DNA from: Rhizophagus clarus
Taxonomy: Eukaryota; Glomeromycota; Glomeromycetes; Glomerales; Glomeraceae
DNA: 64,000 nt
NCBI GenBank assembly: GCA_015698045.1
Contig: BLAL01000242.1
Span: 1,307,001 to 1,371,000, forward strand
Direction: 5' to 3'
This document shows, in pieces, positions 54,141 to 64,000 of this stretch (its first letter is position 1; the number at the start of each line of letters is the position of its first letter). The notes below the pieces were generated by a model. That model was not told where the DNA came from. It saw only the letters and a program-made list of their open reading frames with translations, and ran no database searches. The translations under genes were made by a program, and so were the position numbers.

Positions 54141-56423
54141 GAGTCTCACAGTAACATGATAAACATACTGTTTTTATTTGTACCGAGAAAAGATATACAA
54201 TTTAATTTGTAACATATGATCGGGTAATTACATTTTCATCAATAACCAGTAAAGTTAATTAATAATCATAATTACTATCAATAATTTATGTATGCATGAG
54301 AAATAATATACAATAATAGCAATAATAACACGAGTGCGTCGATTATCTGTATAAAAATTTTAAAGTTTAATATATATTAGAAAATTAATGGAAAAACCTT
54401 TGATAGTGTTTGTATGAAAATCTAACACATTTCTTGGCGATGCACAGTAAATATCAAATACTAAACAAACAAAAAGTAAAGAAAGAATATAGGGGAAGGT
54501 GAAGGGGTGAATACTTTGCTTATTTATTTAAATTCAATTAAATAAAAAAGCGGTAATTAGTTATAAATTTTTTATTATCCCAAAAAGTCAATTATGACGA
54601 AAATATGGCATATAAAACTATAACGGAAGCAAAATCCTTAATTTTTTTCTTATCAAATAGAGGTTAAACCATATAAAGTGTCATTAAAACATTGTGCAAT
54701 TATTTATCAAAAAAAAAAAAAAAAATTCTTTATTTTCATACCTTCTAGTTTACAATAATGGTTATCGTAAATCAAATCAATCGAATATTCAACTGCTACT
54801 ATATTAGTATTATATCCTCCATTGTTTTCGTCCTTGCTGCACGTAACAGAATTTAAGCCTTTTGAGGTTAGGTAAGATTTGATAATTTACCTGAAAAAAA
54901 TGAACACAAGATTGTAATGTAAAACACGAAACACCAATAAATCAGCGTCGAATTAATTACATGCATTAACATTTTTATGAATTCTATTCGGGTGAGCATT
55001 ATTACCTTTCTTGCTTTTTGCCTTTGATTTCCCTATCTGCTCAAAAAATCGTGACACATTGTTCCAATGATCTTTTGCTTTATAGAAAAATAATTCTCGT
55101 CGTGGTATCTGTGATTTTTGCTTCTTAATCCTATTAATAATTACAACTTAAGAAAGAAAGTCACTGGTTTCTTTATAAATTTCTTTCTGTAATAAATCTA
55201 TAAAGGAATGCACCACGCATAAAAATAAATATTTATATTTAAGTTATTAACAAATAAGCTTATCAAATATGAAATAGCATTTTCCTGAGACTCGGAATAA
55301 ACCCAAAAAGCAAATAAAAATACACAAATATACTTTAAGGTTCATGTAACAATATAATATTACCACAAACAGTAATTGTAAATAAAGTTAATTAAATTCG
55401 TCAGCGATATTTGAAGCAGATAAGAAAATCTATTTTAATTTAAGAATAATATGTTCACGTTTAAAGTTATCTGAATTTGTTGGTTCGTACTTTAATCTTA
55501 TTCCATAGAAAAAGTTTATCAAAGTTTATCGGGGCCAGATTCCAGATTGATATACTGTATTTGGTATATTGTATAATTACGATTATAAATATATTTATTA
55601 TCCAGTTGATAATTTGTGTAATACTATAAAGAAAAAATATGGTACGCCCGAAACGTTATCCGGATTATCCGAATATAATTAAACTACATGAAAATATATG
55701 GAGCAACAGGAGTAAGCATTGTATATCGGAAAATCAAATTTCTGAACGCTCATTGAGTCGATCATATCGTTAGATCTGAGGTTTGAACATAATTTTTTTA
55801 ATTATAACAATTGTACAATAAAAGAACATATCAATTATTTTATTTAATATGTATTTTAATTTAAATACTAAAAATATTTTATTTATATATCAAAACATTA
55901 AGGTAATCACAAAATAATAAGCGAACTATAATTTAATCGATCGTCATTAACTGCATATTTGGTAACCAATTATTTCACAGTGTAGAAAAAAATTATGCTT
56001 GTTCCAATAAAACGACCATTTGAATAGTTATCTTATAAAAATCATTTATGACATAAAAAAAAAAAAAAATACATAAATTTTCGTAAACAAAAATACATAT
56101 ATATAAAAACTTAAGAAATTCTAATAAACGAATGATGTATATATATTGAGGAAAATACGAAGAAGTTGAACACTTGTGGAATTCGAAACTGTTTGTTTAC
56201 CACGAAAGCTTATTCGTTAAAGAAGTTATTTCGAAAGAATTGGCTGTAACTTGCGCGAAGTTATTCGAATAATATATTAATATGTGATGGCGCCATTTCC
56301 ATTTAAAAATTCGTAACGTTCTGCGTTATAGTTTCTTTGTTCGTATAACGGTGTTATTTATAATAATAAGAAGGATATATATTTTTACGGTGTCTTTTTT
56401 TTGGTTTTTTTTTTGAATTTTTT

Positions 56424-56482
<59 letters not shown>

Positions 56483-58379
56483 TACTAGTCAAAGGAAGGC
56501 CTTTTATAAGAAAAATAGGTAACACTATTATTTAAAATAATAACTTTAAAAGCAAAATAAAAAATTTATCTTTTTTTTTACGTTCATATATAACTATATT
56601 AGTTCGAATAAAAGTGTCTGAGAGATAAATAAAAGACGAATAAAATTTAACCGAAACTTAAGCATTTATTGCATTATTTGGAAAGAGTAAGTTGTACATA
56701 TAAAAAGACAATTCTGTAAAATTATAATTCCAAAAAATGTATAAATAACCAATATGTTGCACACTTACGGAGTCATAAACATAATCACGGAGTTCTAATA
56801 GAAATATTCCGGGTTTATTTTTTTTACTGAAAGCTTAAATTGCAAAATCACACATTTCATTTAAGCACCTATAAAGATAAATAAAAAATTTAGCCGAAAT
56901 TTATTTTACGTGTGAACATGTATACAGACTTAAATTGATAGTTGCATATTTTATTTAATAATTTTGAAAGAATTATATATAAGTAAAAAAGTTAACTATA
57001 TAAAACAAAAAAGGACAAATAAAATGTAGTGAAACTTAAAAAATATTTATTGCAATGCTTAAAAAAAAATATCAGTAAAAAAACAGGTTTAATTTATCAA
57101 AGTTGCGCATTTCTTCGAATATCTTTATAAAAAGAATTTTCGAAGGAAATTGTGCGTAGTACTGATTTAGTTTCAGTTATGGTGCGACATTTCCTTAAAC
57201 CTTTTAAAAAAAATTTTGATCATGTTTGTAATTTTTTCGGAAAAAATCGATCCTTTATCTGGATGAACTGCTTATATAATCATTTTGAACATTATTAAAT
57301 AATATCGACGATCTGAAGAATAAAATACAGAAAATACGGTAATTCATATTATTACAGATGAGAAGACGAGCAACTAAAGTTTTCATTATCTGAAAAATTT
57401 TAGGTTTCTAATGGCATAATAAGACGTAATTGGTAATTATTATGGTTTAATTTGATTGACGATCGATCTCATGATGCAGTTAGCGTATTACTTTTAACAA
57501 TTTTTTTTACTAAATTTTTGATTGTAGGCAATTCACTTTTAAGTGAAATCTCCTGAAAATCGCAAATAATAAAGTTCGGTTGTTCGGTTCAACCGTATTA
57601 TCATTACACGAAATAAGGCAAATTATATCGATATACTTTAGCAATTAAGAAACATTGGCAACTGGTGAAACGTAAAATTGGCATCATCACTTGATGAGTG
57701 GGCCGAATCAGGTCATTTTTGCATATTTTTTTTTTTTTAGTTAGTTTTTTGTCGATCAATGTTTTTTTAAATCAAAGTATAATATATTGCGATCACATAA
57801 AGATAACAAAACATCCGATTTCTCGTTAATTTTAACGACTCTTACATTTTAGTAATCTCGTAAGAATGTATTTCAATAGGAGATTTTTTTTTTTACTTTA
57901 GTGTTTTATCTATGACATTTGTAATTTAATATTTCTTCTTGGATATACCGAAACGGGTGCGTGATAAGGCATCAATTTACCAGTCTTCAAAACATTTTGA
58001 AAATAATTCGGTATTTGATGCAATTTCATTAGATGATGCCATTAAAGATGCTCTCGATACTAACAGCTAACACATTCGTGCATTCTCTCTTATTTAGTTT
58101 AAAAACTTATGTGAGCTTTTTACTTAAAATCAAGGAGAATAAGAGTAGGTAGTAACTTATTTACTGGACTAAAAATAATTGTGAATAAATTAAAGAAATT
58201 ATTCAAAAATATTTCACATCCATTACCTCTGTTACATATCCCATGATTATAATACTGTAAGTACACTGAGAACATAAAACCAAATTCAAAATGATAATAT
58301 TTCTAATGGTGCTTAATGTGACTTTGCAAGTGAAAATAGCTCAATTGAAAGTAACCTGCACCAGAAACTTACAATTTTA
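54141..58379. other. A+T-rich non-coding stretch with a very long T-A junction
   Basis: More than 4 kb without a supported gene. A pure run of about 41 T directly followed by 12 A lies at 56430-56482. Otherwise nothing stands out. Confidence 0.5.
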
Positions 58380-59025
58380 AATAATATCAAAATGATATTT
58401 GTTGATATCATATTAGTATCGTTACAATATCATCACTATCACGGTATCAAACCGATATTTTGACATATCTATACGATATCTTAATGATATTGGACGTCTT
58501 CACAAATTGCATGATTAGGATCAGATTAGGATTAAGATTAGGATTAAGATTAGGATTAGCTTGAGATTAAGATTAACGTTCAACCTTACTTCACAAAATT
58601 AATCATGATTGAATTTATTAAAGTATTAAATCGGTCAGAATTTAGTTATCCATTATAAATTCGACTGAAATTAAGATATTACATTAGAAAAATTCATGAT
58701 TATTAATTTTTCATTCTTAATCTTACTCAGTGAGCAAGATTGAAATTACATATGAAATTTCAATCATGATTAGCTTGAGATTAGCCTTAATCTCAATCAC
58801 GTTTTTCGTGAAACCAGATTAACCTTTAATCTCAATCTTAATCTCAATCATGCAATTTGTGAAGACACCCATTGTTAACGATATCGTTAAGATCATTCGT
58901 TTGATATATACAATGGGCAATCTTGTAATGATGTCATTACAATATCATTATGATATCATTTATGATATCGTAACGGTTATGATATTGTTACGATTCGATA
59001 TAATATCGTTAAGAAGATATAGTTT
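58380..59025. repeat. region dense in GATATC/ATCGTTA words, split by an inner element
   Basis: On both sides of the element at 58496-58866 the sequence is packed with ATGATAT, GATATCAT, ATATCGTTA and TAACGATATCGTTA words in both orientations. This suggests one older repeat-ended element interrupted by a younger one. The outer boundaries are not sharp, and target duplications could not be fixed. The 60-codon frame at 58850-59032 is an artefact of these words. Confidence 0.5.
58496..58866. mobile_element. terminal-inverted-repeat element with GATTAGG words
   Basis: 371 bp with perfect 21-bp inverted ends starting GTCTTCACAAATTGCATG. Inside the left end lies AGGATTAAGATTAGGATT-type iteration, and inside the right end its inverse (CTTAATCTCAATCATG type). 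The interior has no coding frame. The words look telomere-like but the unit is irregular. It is nested in the GATATC-rich region. Confidence 0.82.
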
Positions 59026-59949
59026 AATTTGAGGTTTTTGCAAGGATTTTTTTTTCTTGAATATCAAACCTTTTTTTTTTTTTAAAAAAAAAAGTTATTC
59101 TTATAAATCGAAGTATCGAAGTACAGTAAAATTAGAAAAAGATGAATTCGTCGAATAATTACTAAATATTCGTGAAGATTATTCGAACTTCATGATCATC
59201 ACCTGAGGAAGTTGAGGATGGATCTAAAACAAAATTGTCCTTTTAAAGTTGTCACATTCAATAACTGTCGTATGATTTTATTTATTCTAAAAATAGTTTT
59301 TTCGCGTTCTTTTTTTAATTTCTATATATACTGATTTTTTTCTTTGATAGGGATCCATCAAAAATTCCGAATCTCTCAATCCTGAATTATATTTAATTTA
59401 ATTTCAAACTTTTGAAATTTCTCAACAAAAAGGAAACATGTTTTTCAAAAGTTATGGTAAGGATACGCGTCGGCTATCCTTTAAAATAACTGATACCGCT
59501 GTCTGTAATTTTTTTTTAATTTTAGCATGACTGTGTGCGTAATTTTTAGTAATATATGATTACTAAACTTTTAAAAACATAACATAAACTTTCGGGCCAA
59601 ACTTGTGTTTCAATAAATGTGTGTTTTAGAATTTGTGGGATTAATTCTCCGTGAATAAAGATTTGTTGATCTTAATCAAGTCTGGAAAAGAATTAAAAAG
59701 TCCACTAGGTTTAATTTAGTATACATGCGCACCCTTCATTGGATGAAATTTTGCAGATCATTATGTAACGTGGATACGACTATATATACATACTTTTACA
59801 TAATCAATATGTTTTCATTGGCGTCAATTTTTCTTTCTTTATTTACTTTATTCGTTATTTTTATTGATTTTGTATTTATTTATAAAATTACGAATAAAGC
59901 AAACTTTTGCATGATTCATTTGTCATTGTCGTGAGAAAATTGAAGTTTC
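59026..59949. other. A+T-rich spacer
   Basis: Contains a T13A10 junction at 59071-59093. The 69-codon frame at 59725-59934 is hydrophobic and unsupported. Confidence 0.45.
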
Positions 59950-62900
59950 ATTAAATCATGAATGAAGACAAACGTTGGTTAAAGAACGTATAAAAATACC
60001 GTAATAAATACATTTGACCTTGTCGGTGATTTTGGAGGTAATATATGGAATTATTTTTTTATTCACAGTATTTTAATTTAAGTTTATTTTCTTTAAAAAA
60101 TATATAAAATAATCATAAGTAGCGAATTATTCGTAATAGATGATAATAGCTTACTTTTCAAATTTCTTATTTCTTAAATTTCTTCATGATCCTGAAACTG
60201 ACTTTCTTGATTTTTGCCAAACTATTAGTGATCAATTTCTGGACCTCACTTTTTTGGTCGAAGATTTCTTAAAAAAGCCCAAACGTTTTTCACATCACGA
60301 CTTAAATTACGAATTGCAAGGGAATTACTATTATTCGTTTAAAATCTAATACTAAAATTCCGGTCTTTAAATTCAACAATTGGTGGATTGAAGAATGAAA
60401 GAATCATTTAGGCAACATACAACCATTATTTATTTAAACTGTTGATGACTCAACTGGAAATTTAGAAATTAAAGAAAAGAATAATTATAATGATGATGAA
60501 ATTGATAGAACCTCAATTTCTGGAATTGTAACAAAAAAATTCATTAAATTCTATCGCGTTTAAAGAGCATTTATTTACTTTTTATTTATACGAATATGCT
60601 CATCGCATTTTTCCCGGAATGGTATTTAGAGATTCACGTGCGTGCGCCTTGTATTTGAAAGAGGTGATAATGTTCCATCTGCATCATCTCCGGTCATTAC
60701 CAAAGAGAAAAGGATTGCAATTATTTTGTTGTCTTTTACGGGAGTTTTGCGTAATAATAATGATGAACTAGTAGATTTTCAAAATCTAGTAAAAATCTTT
60801 TTGTTTCATGTTATTATCTTCCTTTAAAATCAAGAGTTTCTCCGCCATTAGATAATGAATTTTAATGACATCTATTGTGTTAAAATTTATATGGGAAAAA
60901 TTCTTTCAAAGATTTGAATAATAATTTTTATGATTTAGTAGACACACAACTTTTTTGCGCCTTTATTCAATTTCGATACGATGATTTGCTAAACTTCAAC
61001 GTTCTTCCATTATGTGAATATGTAATGGATTTAATTCCTTTAGATGTCGACGACAATGATGAAATTTTTAAGAATATTTTCAAAATTGAAATTGTTCCAC
61101 GATTACATTACAGTATTTTATGATAAGGAAACAATTCTCCTATAAGTTCTTTGAAGGATATCTTGAAGATATTGGTTTAAAAGTTTCCGAAAATTCGATG
61201 CAGGTCAGTATTGATTTATTGGAAATGTTTATTATGACGATATTTCACATTGGCATTCTGAGCCATTCTCCCATTCCCCAAAACTGATCAAAGCTTACGA
61301 ACAAGCCAGATTTCTATTTACGATAGTCATAAACCCTCTTTGGAACGAAAAGGATATCAAAAATATGAGATTTTTAGAAAAGACATGCGGTTTCATTAAA
61401 TGATACACAAGATTATCGTGAAAAAGTTAAGTAGAAAATCATCAGTTAAGAAACAATCTAGTGCAATAAAAGATGATAGAAGAAATTTGAACAAGTAAGT
61501 TTCAGAAAGTATTGGAAGAAACTTTAAAGAAAGAAAAATTAATCTTTTGGATATTATCCTTGAAAAAAAAAGACAAAATTTTATTGTAAAACATCTAACG
61601 TGAAAAACAACTGGACTATTCCGTAGACATATTGCGTCAAAAAATTTTCAAAATATTTGGATGACAAACGGGAGAAAATACTAATTGAAGTTTTAAGTCG
61701 ACTTAAATTTACAACTGTAAAAACAAACTGTAAAGATTTTACAGTCTCAAATGAAAACAACGAAAATAATAAAAATCTCCCGTCGTTTGATTTTGATTTA
61801 CCTCATACACAGAAATTGAGTAGGAAAAACTTTTTTTTATTTATCTATAGAACAATTCAGGGGTGCCCTTTATATTTATAGAAGAAATTGAGTTTGTAGA
61901 AGAAAGTGAGGCTATAGAAGAAAGCGACAGCTATATTCCTTCGAACGAAAATTCGAATAAAGACGAAAATATGCTGCGTCTTGGCGTCTTCAGCCCTAAC
62001 TATGAAAACGTAGGATACTCCTATTAGTATCGGATAGAATTTCATTACATGAAACATAAAACGCGAGTCACTTTTATCGAATATGTAGATGAGCCCAGTA
62101 ATCCAAGTAGAATAGCTTTTAATTCAGGTTTAAGCGAAATAAAGATGGGCGCGCGAAGCTCGTCATCGTAATAGAAAAAGAATAATTTCAACTTGACATA
62201 AATATGCCATGCAAAACAGTGGTATTTGTTTGTGATTTAATTTGTCTAATGTCCGAAAGATCGGGAATATGATGTTTTGACCCAATTGGTTTTTGATGCA
62301 CCCTTAAGAAGATTAAAGACTTCTTATGTTAAGATTATTAAGTCTTTCAAGAATTTTCGTTTAGCGACAATCCTCGATATACGTTCTTTATAGGGTACAG
62401 GGTTGCCGTATTAAGCCACCGGGAACAACGCCGTTATCGCGAAAGTACGATTTGAACTCGATATATTGATATCCCATATACCTCTGATGATTATAATATG
62501 CCAAAAGCTCTATCAAAGGAATATTTAGTGAATACTTGTTTTGTCTTGGCAAAGAATACTTATTTATCTCATCAAATAAGCGTCACATAAGTTTTTCTAT
62601 AGAATACTTGATGAGCAAAAATCTTTTGGATCAAATGGCAGTTTAATTAATTTATCCGACATTTTTCTACTTTGTATAAACATGGAATATTTCACAATAT
62701 TTGTTCAAGAATAAACTCTTTACAGGAAAAAGAAAAAATAATGGATGAATTTTAGGAGAGTTAAATTGTGCAAGATATGATATCTGGAAGTGAATATCAA
62801 AATGATCCAAGTATCTCTCTAAAGTCATCTTACCTCCTTAACCAAAAAGTGACAACGATATTTTAAAACGATATTAAACGTATTTTAATATATTTACCGA
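59950..62900 (+). pseudogene. decayed coding region of unknown identity
   Basis: Over about 2.9 kb the plus strand shows separate protein-like pieces with balanced, charged composition: 60140-60349 (FLHDPETDFLDFCQTISDQF), 60642-60827 (VFERGDNVPSASSPVITKEK), 60914-61123 (MNNNFYDLVDTQLFCAF; YVMDLIPLDVDDNDE), 61657-61881 (MDDKREKILIEVLSRLKF), 61878-62024 (IEEIEFVEESEAIEESDSY) and 62265-62390 (EYDVLTQLVFDAPLRRLK). Base composition here is also a little more even than in the flanks. I recognise no domain. The pieces suggest one or two long former genes, now broken in several places, or less likely a gene with many introns. Origin (host or foreign) is undetermined, so I do not propose a joined product. 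Confidence 0.42.
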
Positions 62901-63149
62901 TTACGTTGTAAATTTTACGAGAAACACTAATTCTAAGCGGTACTCGATAACACCTAACCTCTATCATTGATCCAAATCTCCCCCAAATCTATTGATCAAA
63001 CTATGTTAAGGAAAGATCCTTCAGTTTCTAATCTTAAATCAATGATGACCATTTTTTACTCGATCACCTTTATTGCTACATGTAGTTCTTTAGGTGATAT
63101 TTTTTCTAATTTAGAAGATTTAACAAGTCACATTCATAGTGAAATATTA
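62901..63149. other. spacer
   Basis: No feature supported. The 100-codon frame at 62967-63269 continues from here into the CTCGACTCG hairpin and has no paralogue; it might be the last trace of the decayed region upstream. Confidence 0.3.
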
Positions 63150-63151
63150 TT

Positions 63152-63235
63152 TTTAGACTCGACTCGATTCGATCCGAATTTTCCGAGTCGAGTACGATTT
63201 TGTTTAATAATTGACTCGACTCGACTCGTTCGGAG
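63152..63235. repeat. CTCGACTCG direct and inverted words
   Basis: GACTCGACTCGATTCG, then CGAGTCGAGTACG, then GACTCGACTCGACTCG within 85 bases. Opposed 9-mers CTCGACTCG and CGAGTCGAG could form a short hairpin. Probably the end of an element with repeated binding words; no second end found. Confidence 0.55.
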
Positions 63236-63774
63236 CATATTTGGATCTTCATATTATAACTTTATATAACTTTATTAAACTGGATGAAAATATCAATGCG
63301 TACATAAGTGACCTTCTCTTATGGTCGTGAAATGTTGAATCAAACGAATAAGTCGCGGTGAAGTTTGGCAAGTACGTATTAATAATCTGTGTAAAAAAAA
63401 AATTCATTTATCTTCATAATCTTATAATAATTTCCCCAATTTTTAGGATTTAAAGGATTTTCATTTGCTTTTTCGTCAATAGTTAGTTCTTAAAACCAGA
63501 TTGATGAAATGAAAAATAATAATTTAAATTAGGCGAAACTTTATTTATGAAAGGAATCATGTTCTTGAGAATTTGAAATACATGGTTTTGAAGAAAATTC
63601 TTGTATACTCGGGCATAATTGTCATGGTTATAAATACGAAGCCACATGACAATCGCGATAATGAAAATAGAATTTTAACTTCGAATATAATTCATGGTAT
63701 TTATATTTGTTATATTTATCGAGAATTATGGAAATAACGTCTAGATTACTACTAATGTAAACGGGGAGTTTTTT
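63236..63774. other. A+T-rich spacer
   Basis: No feature supported. Confidence 0.45.
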
Positions 63775-64000
63775 CGGGACCTGTTCAAATTACCGACAAT
63801 CAAATTACCGACAATTATTTGACCGACAATTATCTTACCGACAGGTACATTTTACCGACAATCAACTTATCGACAATCATTTTACCGACAAATATTATTT
63901 TTTTACTATTTATTATACATTTAATAAATGATATATAAATTTTATTAATATATTGTAATATTACCAAAATTAAAAAACAAATATTAAAATTAATTTTCAA
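63775..64000. mobile_element. element with iterated TTACCGACAA end, partial (runs off the window)
   Basis: From 63775 there are seven units of the type TTACCGACAAT at roughly 16-18-bp spacing (63795-63892), followed by an A+T-rich interior at the window edge. The unit is like those of the elements at 14949 and 26384, but with TTACCGAC rather than TCACCGAC and more regular, so it may be a sister family or a younger copy. The right end is beyond the window. Confidence 0.72.

Noticed and set aside
58511-58570. Interstitial telomere repeat (TTAGG-like)
   Set aside because: Units alternate GATTAGG and GATTAAG irregularly, and the stretch has an inverse counterpart at the other end of the same element, so it is a transposon sub-terminal array.

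Overview
The window reads as nuclear DNA of a very A+T-rich eukaryote, most likely a fungus of the arbuscular-mycorrhizal type (Glomeromycotina, Rhizophagus-like). This is an inference from the extreme A+T bias, long homopolymer T and A runs, short intronless lineage-specific genes, a lysine-rich LINE-type open reading frame with a poly(A) tail, and many short non-autonomous DNA transposons. There are no long genes: no convincing open frame exceeds about 125 codons. I found no rRNA, tRNA or CRISPR array, and nothing I can recognise as a virus copy.

The most coherent signal is two multicopy families of small basic proteins. Family 1 (about 121-124 aa; a CPDC motif, then a short amphipathic segment, then an [IV]PCE[FL]EYDL block) occupies the first 17 kb: intact genes at 451-816 (+) and 4886-5260 (-), and broken copies at 9290-9630 (-), 12704-12905 (+) and 15905-16104 (-). 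Family 2 (about 79-90 aa; an arginine-rich N-terminus, then TxPQ[IV], [DN]F[FL][NH]G and usually LILPAGF) occupies 22-51 kb: intact genes at 22675-22947 (-), 32364-32603 (+), 36530-36772 (+) and 41497-41766 (+), and broken copies at 28571-28756 (+), 29525-29745 (-) and 50580-50800 (-). The first residues of the two families are alike (MSSKN-YEQR and MPPRN-YEQR), so they may share an origin. I do not recognise either family and assign no function.

Family 1 spread by segmental duplication. A block at about 4815-7700 is repeated directly at about 9190-11130. A large inverted duplication pairs about 11236-13090 with about 15775-17390, and 3650-4805 is a further inverted relative of 14630-15790. 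The paired copies act as natural before/after records. One shows the empty site of an 874-bp poly(A)-tailed LINE-like insertion (6705-7578, 14-bp target duplication). Another shows the empty sites of two short CACTA-like elements (11297-11469 and 11612-11815, each with a 3-bp target duplication).

Other mobile DNA: elements whose ends are iterated CACCGACA words (14949-15576, 26384-26906, a partial copy from 63775 to the window end, and a decayed trace near 25555); hAT-like elements with 8-bp target duplications (40992-41223, 44617-45110); a Tc1/mariner-like element with TA ends (53253-54138); terminal-inverted-repeat elements at 30568-30903, 49851-50042 and 58496-58866; and a short reverse-strand retroposon with a 15-bp target duplication (43244-43366). 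Tandem repeats include a 51-bp minisatellite at 48339-48690.

From about 59950 to 62900 there is a decayed coding region of unknown identity with several separate open pieces on the plus strand. The remaining stretches are A+T-rich non-coding sequence.
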